A stretch of DNA of 64,000 nucleotides from Pyxicephalus adspersus (lineage: Eukaryota > Chordata > Amphibia > Anura > Pyxicephalidae): contig NC_092858.1 in assembly GCF_032062135.1 (NCBI RefSeq), forward strand, positions 168,639,542 to 168,703,541, read 5' to 3'. The notes under the pieces were generated by a model. That model was given only the letters and a program-made list of their open reading frames with translations, searched no databases and was not told the DNA's origin. Below are positions 1-13,063 of the stretch, piece after piece. The position numbers and the translations under genes were made by a program. The stretch's first letter is position 1, and every line of letters starts with the position of its first letter.

Positions 1-2917
<2,917 letters not shown>

Positions 2918-3242
2918 AGCTCGAGATAGAAGAATGTCTGGCTGGAGTATTAACCCCTAACCTGATCTTTTCCTGCTGGAAGTCAGAGGCATGGATCACC
3001 CATGTAGCATTACATGACATGTTTCTCTCCTTTGTATGATCAATTTCCTAAAAAGAACTTGATCATTCTTGATTAGGGTTTTCTTTCAATTGGATTAAAG
3101 AACAGGTCTTTCTACTTGGGCAGCAAGCATACATAGATGACCCAAAACTACATGTGATTCAAATCACTAAAATCATCGGTAAGCTAACCCATATATTTAA
3201 AAAATAGTTTTTAATTTTTTTTTTTTTAAATATGTGGTTTTC

Positions 3243-3660
3243 AGTAAAAATAATACCTGTTGATTGAAAGGCAATGGTCCAGCAACAATGCTCACCGGAA
3301 GCCATTTCCCCAATCTAACTCTTCACCTATAGCAAGCTCCGCTCAGCCTCAGGAGTTGCGCCGTCTCAGCACATGGTGCCTCCAGGACTTCTGTGAATCC
3401 ACAAGGAGTGGCATCTGGAGAAGAACTGACAGAGGGCCAGGAGCCCACAGATATCACAGTACAGGAGAGTCCAGCACTGTCATGTCCAGAAAACAAAGCC
3501 ACAGGTCAAACACAAGTAATCCCTCCGCCAAACACACTATATCCAGGAGTGAAGATAAAACAGAGCCAGCGTCACAGGCACAGGTCGGCTCAGGCACCAT
3601 ACAATCTCATGTTTATGAAAAGAGGCAGAATTGGCAAAAGCAAATACAATGAATAAACAC
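3243..3660 (+). other. Unassigned open stretch ending at an AATAAA signal
   Basis: After a TAG at 3330-3332, one + frame stays open from 3333 to a TAA at 3654-3656. It is Pro/Gln/Thr-rich and ends in a basic stretch (MKRGRIGKSKYNE). An AATAAA hexamer (3652-3657) overlaps the stop. An overlapping second frame is also open (3260-3652), which weakens the case for coding. It may be part of the COQ2 3' UTR, an exapted repeat or a decayed terminal exon. I do not recognise the product. Confidence 0.25.
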
Positions 3661-4159
3661 AGCAGCAGCAGGTCAACAAGCCTAATGCTACAACAGGCTA
3701 CAACAGGCAGAAAAACTTCCTGCTCATGTTCTAGCTTCTAATGGGAGGAAGCCAGGGACAAATCTGCTCCTAAACTCCTCTTCCACCTGTGCACAGCCTC
3801 AGTTAATGTGCTTGGGATGCAGAGATGGAGCATCTCAGCCTGCACAACTAAAGGGAAACAGGAGATGCTGCTATTCCTTTGTTCTCCTGCTGCACAGAAT
3901 AAACAGTGTAATACTGCAGTGATGCACCTGCAGGATGCCTAGCCATATCAGTGTCCCCTAACATTAATTACATAATTATAGCTTTCAGGAGAGGAAGTAA
4001 AACTTTTTTATTTGCAGCAGATAAATATATAAAAGATATGACCGATAAAACAATGAAAAAGTTCCAGGCAACAACCATTTCTGCAAGAGATACAAAATAA
4101 AGGGCTACATAAAAAAACAAGAACTCCTTCCTCCTGCTGGACACTTCTCACAAATTATT

Positions 4160-5440
4160 TTTTATATATAGGGATTTAAGACCTTCCTCCTTCCTAAATA
4201 CGACTTTTCTAGTGATAACCCCACAATTCTATCTATGTAGGGGAATCTGGACATCTTTCCTCTAGCTGGTGACCTCTGTAATAATACACATGACAATAGT
4301 ATCTATATAGGGGAATCAAGACCTCTTTCTTTTTTCTGGTGATCTCTATTGATATCCCATAATTCTTTCTGTAAAGGATAATTGGGACCTCTTACCTTCT
4401 GCTGTTGATCCCTGTAGTGTTACACCCCACAATTCTATCTATGTAGGGGAATCAGGACTTCGTTCCTCTAGCTGGTGACTCCTCTAGTAATACTGGTAGT
4501 CCCCGAGTTACATACGACATAGGGACTGTGGATTTATTCTTAAGTTGAATTTGAATGTAAGTCGGAACAGGAACATTATTTTAATAAATGCAATTAGGAC
4601 AGCTGTTTGTCTCAACATATTATTAGGCAGCATTGTGTCAGTTACTGTATAAAATCCTCACTGTGAGTTAGTCACAAACAAAGCAAACAAAAATAATTTT
4701 TGGAGCCTAGACATTCATTAACTTCTGGAGCAGGCTGTGCTTTGATATGCAAAAAGACACAACTGCAGAATTTGTCTTGGTCATTAAAGGGTTACAAGAT
4801 GTTGCTCAGCCGTGTTTACCAAAAGATTTTTTTTTAAATAATTTTTATTAGTAGAAAGAAAACACTGTACAAACATTGATAAAGAAAACACACAAAAAAG
4901 GAGATACTCGATATTCAAGTATAAAGTATAAAATTCAAGTTAATAAAAAAATTATGACAGAATCACCTTTGACCAGAAATCCACCCTGCTAACATATTGT
5001 GACCATGGGTATGTTTGCTTTCTAACATTTTCCTTTTTTTTCAACATAATAAATATAAAGGGGAGGGAAACTAAACTAATAACATTCATAATGTCAAATG
5101 TCAAATTATGAATAATACATTAAAGAACACACTTTATGTATCGTTACCAAAAGATTTTAAGCCTCCCTCCTGCACACGAGTGAGCAGGGAAGCCCCATTC
5201 CTATCTAAGAGTCATCCGTATGTTGGATGTCCTTAACTCTGGGACTACCTGTACACCCAACAATAGTATCTATACAGGGGAATTAGGTGCTCCTGCTGGT
5301 GATTCTTCTATTGATATCCCATAATTCTTTCTGTAAAGGATAATCATGACCTCTTACCTTCTACTGTTGTTCCCTGTAGTTTTAAAGCCCACTATTCTAT
5401 CTATATAGGGGAATCAGGACCTCCTTCCTTCATTCTAAAA
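4160..5440. repeat. Minisatellite, period about 65-75 bp, split by a transposon
   Basis: Diverged tandem copies of a unit holding TCTATCTATGTAGGGGAATC, then a pyrimidine-rich GACCTCCTTCCT-like piece and a GTGATCCCTGTAGTAATAC-like piece. About five units lie left of 4493 and about three right of 5251. The array is interrupted by the TA-flanked element at 4493-5251, so the array is older than the insertion. Confidence 0.75.
4493..5251. mobile_element. Pogo/Tigger-like non-autonomous DNA transposon, TA target duplication
   Basis: The ends are inverted: the left starts CTGGTAGTCCCCGAGTTA and the right reads AACTCTGGGACTACCTG. A TA dinucleotide flanks each side (4491-4492 and 5252-5253), the target duplication expected of Tc1/mariner-pogo elements. 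The left arm continues with a TTCTTAAGTTGAATTTG..TAAGTCGGAAC run like vertebrate Tigger-type repeats. There is no transposase frame in 759 bp. The centre (about 4830-5150) is A-rich and may be a nested retroelement tail. Confidence 0.7.
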
Positions 5441-5989
5441 TTCTATTCTGTTTCCCCTCTGCTTGACCAGACTATTTGTTTGGTTTGCAATCATCTGAAA
5501 TAAGCACATTATGTGAAGTAGAAATACCTGTTTCTCAGATCATTATCTAAACAATGTTAAGCTATATTTCAGGAAATAAAATTGCATTTGGATGTTGTAA
5601 TGCTTCAGGCAGACTCTGGGTTAAATTACACCTGTTCTCCCTGTAAGGTGTTCTCAAGGTGACCATCTTTAATTCTGGCTGTAAAATGTTTATTTTAAAG
5701 ATAATAAATTATTTTGAAATATATTGTCTGTGTTATCTGCAATACATTTCTTTTTGCAGTAGTTGCTTTGTTTTAGAAATTTTACTGCAGATATTTCTCA
5801 ATTCAAGATAAGAAAAATATGAGAAAATGTGTGAATACCTCAATATGACATGAATATCCTTAGAGAAGCATGTTTATAGTATAGGAATCTACCTGTAGCA
5901 CCTTGTTGACAGTGCCTAAGGGTTTCCAGCACTGTCATCACTCACATATACTGTGTATATCCAAACTTGCTTTTATTGCTCAGTATACT

Positions 5990-6107
5990 GTGGAGCATTT
6001 CACAAATAGCACAGCATACAGTATATAAAAGAAATCCATTTGAGATATATAGTGTACAGCTCAGCATATAAGGTACATCAGCAAACAGTATATAATAGAA
6101 ATCCATT

Positions 6108-6163
<56 letters not shown>

Positions 6164-6500
6164 CAGCATATATGAATGACCATGCAGTAGTGGGATACAT
6201 AGTTTACAGCTCAGTATATAATAGAAATCCATCTGTTATATATAATGCATATCATATGAGATACATGAGCATTCAGTATATACTATAAATCAATGTGGTA
6301 TATATATATAATGTACAGCAAAACATATATTGGGGTACAATATGTACAGCAGAGTATATAATATACAGTACAGTATATATTGCAAAGTAGCATGTTATAT
6401 TTATACAGCTGACTAATGTGTAGTATATAATGTACAGAATATTAGCTACTGTACAGTAAATTTACAATGTATACTGCAAATAATTTTAAGAACAGTGTAT
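5990..6500. repeat. TA-rich array with (TA)25 microsatellite
   Basis: A pure TA run at 6111-6160 sits inside diverged copies of a motif like TATATAATAGAAATCCATTTG and GTACAGCTCAGTATATA. Tyr/Ile-rich open frames on both strands here (5942-6288) are products of the repeat, not genes. Confidence 0.9.
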
Positions 6501-8120
6501 AATAAAAAGTGCCTCATATTTTCCAGAATTATGTGTAATATGTCCACAGGAACATAAGTCATAAGGTCCAATCAGAGATAATCTGGCAAGTGGTTCTGTG
6601 AAGCCTGTACTGAAGAGAAGAATAGAAACTGCAATTGCTGACTTCATCTTAGGAAATAGTTCCCTGGCAGCTGTTTATCTAATGACAGTACTTCAGCAAT
6701 GCCATGGACCAGCTATGCAGATCTTAATAGAACTTCTGACTCTAACATCTAGGTAGCCAGGGTTTTCTGGCAGCCTTGCCATAAGCTTTCGGCCCATTTA
6801 TACGGGACCATGCATTGTCCCTGGTGCTGCTTGCACAGTTTTTGGTCCATCTTGGTGTGTAAAGCAGCCCATTTATTAGGTAGCTATAGTGAGAAATTGT
6901 AAAAGCTGCCCTTTGCTGAACTCATTCTACAGAATCTTAATTCTCTGGATGTAAAGCTGATCATTTGATGTTAGTAGTTGTCACACACGTGAAAAAAGCA
7001 TACAAATAGCTGCGTGACAATTAGCTGAACACCTGAACTGTATACTCGGTCAGAACACCAAAGCAGGGGAGCAGGATTTGTTTTGTGGAGAAAAAAATGA
7101 AAGAGAAGATTGGGTGTTATGTTTGGCAGTACAGTTTGTATTAATAGTTCACAGGTTACATATAAACAACAAAACATATGTATAAATCAAAAGGTTTTGG
7201 GTCATACCCTATTTAAAAAACTTGGGTGTTTTTTGATTAACTATACATATATTTTCTAATAATGCAATAATGATTAACGAGAGGAAAACAAAAAAATAAA
7301 AAAACACTAGGTGCCTCTTAGACTGACACGTTTCGCCTGTTGGCTTCTTCGGGGGAATTGTTGAGGAAGCTTAAGCTACAAGTGTAAATAATGTAAATAA
7401 AGTGTAAATAAAAAAAATACATATTTGACTAGAAAAAACGGGATGAAGTAAATATTTATTTTTAGCCATATGATGTTAATTTGGATTGGGTTTGAATGCA
7501 TCTCTGAAGATTTCTAGTCAGGCCATGGTTAAAATATCCATCCCATCATTGGCAAGCTGTCAAATGCTTAGAGCAGACTGCAGCTTTATGTGACAGGAAA
7601 TAGGGCAGAGTTTGCTGGGTGAATAGATTGACATGGTAGCAGCCTGGCAGTGAAAGGGTTAGAAGATCCGCTATACACACAGCAGTGAAAGGGGTAGGGC
7701 AAAGTACACATGGGCAGAATGTAATCTAATAGGCAATCATACGTTAAGAGGGAAGTCATCTGCTCACCAATCCTAAGAGATTGCTTTTTTTTTCTGGGTT
7801 CCCATTATGGGTTCAGTCATGGATAGATTGAAAATGTTGGTTACATAGTAGCATACTCAGGATAAAGAAAGAGTTGAAACCTGCAAACTCCAGACAGAAG
7901 CCGATATGCAAAGTAGATCCAGAGTAAAGCAACAAAACACCTTTTAAAACAGTTCAGTGTTACCCTACAGGGGGGAATAACAATTCCTTCCTGATTATAT
8001 AAAGCAATTAGATCTTTCTTTGATCAACAGTCTCTGGTGTGATTTTTTTTAAACTGCAATACCCAGTTATATTCTGTGCTTTAAATATCCATTTTTTTCA
8101 TAAGTCTTAAATATTTTAAT
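6501..8120. other. Intergenic, no gene recognised
   Basis: Unique-looking AT-rich DNA. The only feature noted is the short ACACGTTTCGCCTGTTGGC motif near 7327-7355, which recurs in related form near 11906. Confidence 0.5.
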
Positions 8121-9410
8121 CCTAAAGAAGAACTGAACTCAAAAATCCCCCGAAACAAAAAAATATACACTTACCTTATAATCCCGCAGCACAGTCCTGC
8201 GTTGTCCCAGCATGCGTCTTCGTGCCGGCACTCCGGGTGCAGCCATCCCCCCCTTCTTCCTGGTTTTTCTTCCTAAAGCTGCGTACACACGTGCAATTTT
8301 TGTCGTTGGAAAGGATCTTTCACGATCCTTTCCAAAGACAAAGGACTACACGATGCATGAACGGTGCTGTACATACAGCACCGTTCATGCTCTATGGAGA
8401 GGGGAGGGGGAGAGCAACAGAGAGGCACCCTGCTGCGCGCTCTCCCCCTTCCCTTGCATTAGGATCGGTCGTCGTTCATCGTCCGTGGATCCGCCAGGAC
8501 GGTCGTTCGGACGATGGGCGCCGCCGATTGTACACAAGCCAGATTTTCGCCCGATATCTGGCCGATGCCGATTATCGGGCGATAAAAATCTGACGTGTGT
8601 ACGCAGCTTAAGTCAACCAACCCTGGTGCGAGATCGGGTGACGTAGAATAGAAATAAATTTGCCGATCTCACTGCGCATGCGCGGGATCAGATATTTCTT
8701 TCCTTTTTTTTTTTTTTACAAAAAGGCTCCGCGTGCGCATGCAAGAGCATCCCGGAATGTTTGACGTTGGTATCCCGGGAGGCTTTGCGCTTCCATTCAT
8801 TCTTGATCCCCTAGGAAGGCGTTACTGCACTCTTTTTTTTTTTTTTTTTAAAAAAGCTTTAAAGAGGACCTATCACCAAAAGTCTTACTTTACTTAATAG
8901 GGTAGATCTTTAATATAAAGTACAAATTGGCTTAATTTTTCCCTAAATGCTTTTTTTAAAAAAAAAAAAAAAATAGGGAGCCCCTCCCCTTCTGTCTTTA
9001 CCACTACGCTGCAGAGCCTCCTGGGATACCTTCGTCACGTATCCCAGGAGGCTTCAGGCTGCTCCTTCTGCCTGATCTACGCATCTCGATCTCTGGCATG
9101 TGTAGAACAAGTTTTTCCCGCAATTAAAATAAAAGTGTGGATTTCAGGCGTGCGCTGTGAGATCGCCTTTTTGTTTTTTATAAAAAACAGAAGGACGCAT
9201 CACCCAATCTGGTGCCTGCGCAGTGCAAGTTTAGGTTACGTAGGCAGAAGAAGGAAGAAGATGGCGGCACCTGGTGCCGGGATGAAGGAAAATCCAAGGC
9301 AATGCAGGAGATCAAATTGAGGCCAGGTGTGGAGGGATAAAGGATTCTGTGGAAGTATAGGTAAGTGTGAATTTTTTCATTTTAATGAAAGTTACGCTCT
9401 AAGAATACTT
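8120..9410. repeat. CpG-rich composite repeat block
   Basis: A GC- and CpG-rich stretch between the lines AAGAAGAACTGAACTC (about 8125) and GAAAGTTACGCTCTAAG (about 9389). It holds several CGCATGCG-type motifs, poly-T tracts and a 13-bp perfect inverted repeat CCTCCTGGGATAC/GTATCCCAGGAGG near 9020-9054. A Harbinger-like MITE is inserted at 8277-8608. It looks like nested interspersed repeats rather than a promoter island: there is no neighbouring first exon. Confidence 0.55.
8277..8608. mobile_element. Harbinger-like MITE, copy 1
   Basis: The terminal inverted repeats are AGCTGCGTACACACG at the left and CGTGTGTACGCAGCT at the right, exact over 15 bp. The target duplication is TAA on both sides (8274-8276 and 8609-8611), as in PIF/Harbinger elements. 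Internal hairpins include GAACGGTGCTGTA..TACAGCACCGTTC and a GGAAAGGATC..GATCCTTTCC arm. It has no coding capacity; open frames across it are spurious. Confidence 0.85.
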
Positions 9411-9549
9411 CTTGCAGGAGTCTAGTCAACATGTTCACAAACTTTACTGCAAAGAATTCTTCATGCGCAAGGAGGGCCCCTTTGTCGTTTGTCATAACCG
9501 TAAAAGTATTAACAAATTGTATTATGAACGGTCCAGTGCATCCAATTAT

Positions 9550-9685
9550 TATTAATAATAATAATTGCCATAAATAGCACTAACATATTACGCAGCGCTG
9601 TACATTAAATAGGGGATGCTAATGACAGACAGTGACACAGGAGGAGTGAATCCTGCCCTGAAGAGGTTACAATCTAGAAGTCAGA
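9550..9685 (+). repeat. Interspersed repeat with GCGCTGTACATTAAATAGGG core, copy 1
   Basis: The stretch shares AACATATTA..CAGCGCTGTACATTAAATAGGGG, AATGACAGAC and TTACAATCTAG with a second copy at 48808-48944, in the same order and strand. Short and without an ORF; SINE-like, class not settled. Confidence 0.75.
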
Positions 9686-9960
9686 ATTCCCATCTTTTTC
9701 TATGTAGAATAAACAAATCAGAATTCTGTGCATGTTTGTTTAGCATATTTGCATTTATGATTTGCATTTAGACAAATCAGAATATCTATCCGAATGGTCA
9801 TTGAAATGCAATATTGGCGGCCAATCTGCTTACCCACCCTTATACACTCCTGGCAGTGAAGGGGTTACATGGAAACTCCGATAATTTGGTTTGCCAGAAA
9901 GTGATATTGGATAACATATAATACAGATTAACTAGAAAAAAAAGGATGCACTTTTCACAA

Positions 9961-10000
9961 GAAATGTTTCAGTTTCCATTCTCCAGAAGAGAAAGGAAAT
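9961..10000 (+). promoter_or_regulatory. Interferon-stimulated response element upstream of Mx
   Basis: Positions 9966-9977 read GTTTCAGTTTCC, which on the other strand is GGAAACTGAAAC, matching the IRF/ISGF3 consensus GAAANNGAAA. A further GAAA half-site (9961-9964 region) and GAAAGGAAA at 9991-9999 lie beside it. The site is about 120-170 bp upstream of the putative Mx first exon, the usual place for ISREs in interferon-induced Mx genes. Confidence 0.75.
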
Positions 10001-10067
10001 AGGTTTTTGCTTTCTATTCTGCAGAACAGAAAGGAGATGAGGAGGAGGTGCTAAAGTTAAATCCCTG

Positions 10068-10076
10068 TAATAAAAG
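10068..10076 (+). promoter_or_regulatory. Possible TATA-like box of Mx
   Basis: TAATAAAAG lies between the ISRE and the putative first exon, about 25-30 bp ahead of a plausible start near 10095-10100. Weak match; placed by context only. Confidence 0.35.
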
Positions 10077-10094
10077 CAGAGGAGAATTCAGCTT

Positions 10095-10132
10095 GTCATT
10101 CCAGTCTGTTGGTGCTGAAGCTGTGCACACTG
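10095..10132 (+). other. Probable non-coding first exon of Mx
   Basis: The sequence ends CACACTG|gtgagtat, a strong donor at 10133, directly downstream of the ISRE and TATA-like element. It holds no ATG in frame with Mx. Mx genes commonly have a non-coding first exon far from the start codon. The 5' end is a guess. Confidence 0.5.
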
Positions 10133-11094
10133 GTGAGTATTGACCTCTTCTATACACGGGGCAATTAGAAAGGGTAATAAATGAGGAGATGCCTTGGAAT
10201 TTAGATATATCCAGCTTTATTCTACGAGAGTTTCTAATTCCTGCTGGATCCTAAATGCAGTGATTTAGAGTTTATATGGTACTTATCTGACTTTCAACTG
10301 CAAATAAAATAGCTTCATTGAATTCATTTGGGTACGCCATGTTGGCTCCCATTGGGCAAGAAGCAATGCAAAAAAAAAGCAATGGGAATTCTGTTATCAC
10401 CAGAACAGGTGTGCCCACATGAAGATTTGCTTTACCCTCCTGTCCTAGTGACAAATGTTGGATTTCCTAATTCCTAATTTCCTGGAGATTGATTTTATTC
10501 TTCATGTGTATGTGACAGGTCCTCTTCTTTATGTTGCAGTGCCCATTCTACATAACTAGTTTAACGGTGGATTTAACGGTGATGTACCATGACCAGGGTT
10601 CCAGTGACTGCATGATATATATATCATGTTACTTGATACCACAAACAGATTACAATCTTGTTTTCTAATGTACTTCCTTGTCATCTGCCTATTTAGTGAA
10701 AAGGTTTGATCACTTTCTGAAAAAGGAAATGAGAAGGACAAGGTGACTTATATTTGCTGGGTCTGTACTGCAAAGTCAGAATGCATAAAGAGACCCTGTC
10801 ATGTCATTTATTGTTTGTTTTTATTACTGTATGGGAAAAGATAAATATAATACCATAGGACCAACAGTTGAATTACATTTACAACAGGGTGTGGCTTAAT
10901 TGTCTTTGTCAATAGGCTTTTGTTTGCTTCAAGTGAGTTTTGCACGCCCATATAAATCTACAAAGAGAAAGTCAACTTTGGGTCAAGTGCACCTGTCAAG
11001 GAATTCCTAATGATCTTGGAGTTGTTTCTACATAAGCAAACAGATCCCCCAAAATAATTGAATAAAAGAATAAATTAGCAACTCCCTTATGTCA

Positions 11095-11730
11095 TGCTTT
11101 GGGAGTCAGAGCCTCTAGGGGGTGCTACGGCTTGCAAAAAAGTGTTATGAACCCTGAGAAGGACCAAGGCGCAGGGTTACCGCCAGGTTGCGGTCCTTGG
11201 GCACACCAGGGTAGGCAGGAAGATACATGGTACCAAATCAGTAAGCGGAAGATTTGTCAAGGAAGCTCGGGGTTGACAGGCAGCAAGCAAGAGAGGCCGG
11301 GTCACAGCCAGGGGTGAAATACCAATAATCCAGAAAATAGACACCAGTGACAAAGGGGCCACTGCAGACACAGAGAACACAGGGGACACAGAATCTCCAT
11401 AGACAGAGAGGAACACTGGAACAAGTAAATAGGCTGGAAAACAACAGACTGGACAACAAGGGGGTAACACAGGAGCTGGACAGTGGAATCCCAGAATGAA
11501 CCAACCGGTGTAAAGGAAGTACAAAGCAAGGCTAGTGGGCTCGGCACTAGTGGAGACACGTTGCACGATGGCTGAGTGCTGTGTCTGAGCTAGCTTAATA
11601 GCCAGGGATGGTTATTTCCTTATAGGCTGGCAGTAGGGGCATTACTGATTAAAGATTTGGAACTGTAGGCATGCACAGTAGAGAGGCTCCTGCACTTTAG
11701 TGAGGAAGAGGTAAGTGTGACACCTTAAGA
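11095..11730. repeat. Probable interspersed repeat in Mx intron 1
   Basis: A GC-richer block of about 640 bp within AT-rich intron, with many short CAGGGGACACAGA-type stretches. It differs in composition from its flanks; open frames on both strands have no recognisable product. A similar-looking block lies at 23160-23420. Class not recognised. Confidence 0.4.
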
Positions 11731-12993
11731 GATACTGTAAGAGAAGTAGAAGTAACTGGCTATTGGGCCCATAACTTGGAGCCAAAAATCAGGGAACTTT
11801 ATGTTCAATTTCATCGGATCTTCAAATAACAATGCAGAAAGTTCAGAGGTTGTAAGGGTATTCAATATGCCATGCCATGACAAGTCAATATTTCAAAAGA
11901 ATACCCAACGCGTTTCGCCGGTAAGGATCCACTTTTTCAGGAAAAAATGCAAACAGGAGTTCAAACATCCTTAGTACTTTAAGTACCAGAAGTTGTAGTG
12001 AATACATTTTGGAAGTGTCTCAAACTGATCCCATGGACACTAGACCAAATTTCATTAACACAGGTCCTTAAAGCAGAATTAAATTTGTTGTTGGGGGTGA
12101 GTGGTTACTTTTATCTAGAGTGGCTTTCTGTAGCACTATGCAATGCAAGCTTTATGCTTGACAGCTGCCATTTTGTCCTCTTCTGCTACTCAACTTTGGC
12201 CCCTGTGTGGAGTTTGGCTTGGCTGGGGTGGGTGCAGGTTCCTTGTGCAGCTGCAGACTTGGCACCTTATTCTGCCCCTGCTGCCAGCTATAGTCCCAAG
12301 GCATTTTCTTTGGCTATTGGTTGACCTCTAATGATCCCCAGTCCATTCCTGAAGATCAGCTTTGTGTGTCTTGTGCTTTGTGGAATGTTTACAGGAAATA
12401 AAAAAACTGGTTGAGGAATAAGAAAGACAGGGAATTTGCATGTTTTTTTTTGCCCCAAATCTTGACCTCCTAGCATTTTTTTTATTTTTACTTGCATTGT
12501 GCGGCTAGACCCTGTTACCCCAGGAGCCATACAATTATTACAGTATAGTAGCCCTGGGAGGTAGTTCAGAGAATGGAAAAGGAGCAAACAGGTTACTGTT
12601 GGCATGCCCCCCACCTAAGGATATTTGTGCATACTTCCTGTCCCTGTGACCTTTGTCTTTTGGACAGGAAGTAAGGGAGAACCACAGATACCATTAAAGA
12701 CTCCATAAGTCCACTAAAGATTTCCATAAGATTTGGCTGGGTGAGCTTTATTAATATACCTTGTATAATTATGCCTCATTTTTATTTCTTTTGTAAAATT
12801 TTACATTTCCATTAAGAAACACAACATCATTCGTTGTTTAGCCCTTTTCAAAAAACAGTAAAAGTTTTTTAACAATTTATTTCCTTCCTCAAGCTTCTTG
12901 CAAGTCATTGGCAAATTCCTTGAACACACCAGCCAATCAACAGCCACCATTCATCCCCACATCAACAAGCCAGCAAGCTAAAACGTATTATCA

Positions 12994-13063
12994 ATGATGC
13001 AAAGTCTCAAAGAAGTGTCTTCCATAATAGATCAGATCTTGGACCAAGCTCCTGCAGGTGGAG
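12994..13063 (+). CDS. MX1: Mx first coding exon (start codon)
   Basis: Two in-frame ATGs stand at 12994 and 12997; the frame reads [18 protein letters not shown], then a Gly-rich end. The donor GGAG|gtagga leaves one base, which fits the next exon's phase exactly. The 5' limit of the exon is uncertain (a pyrimidine-rich acceptor ends at 12904). The divergent Mx N-terminus cannot be checked by motif, so the start is supported by phase only; an alternative start is ATG 13432. Confidence 0.6.

Noticed and set aside
5942..6288. Tyr/Ile-rich frames on both strands
   Set aside because: Translation of a TA microsatellite.
8212..8646. Frames of 144 and 123 codons in a CpG-rich region
   Set aside because: They run across the MITE at 8277-8608, overlap in two phases and have no recognisable product.
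8200..9330. CpG island promoter
   Set aside because: CpG richness follows the nested repeats; no first exon or core promoter nearby, and Mx has its own promoter at about 9960-10132.
11177..11566. Three overlapping - strand frames
   Set aside because: All lie in one GC-richer repeat block; overlapping phases argue against coding.
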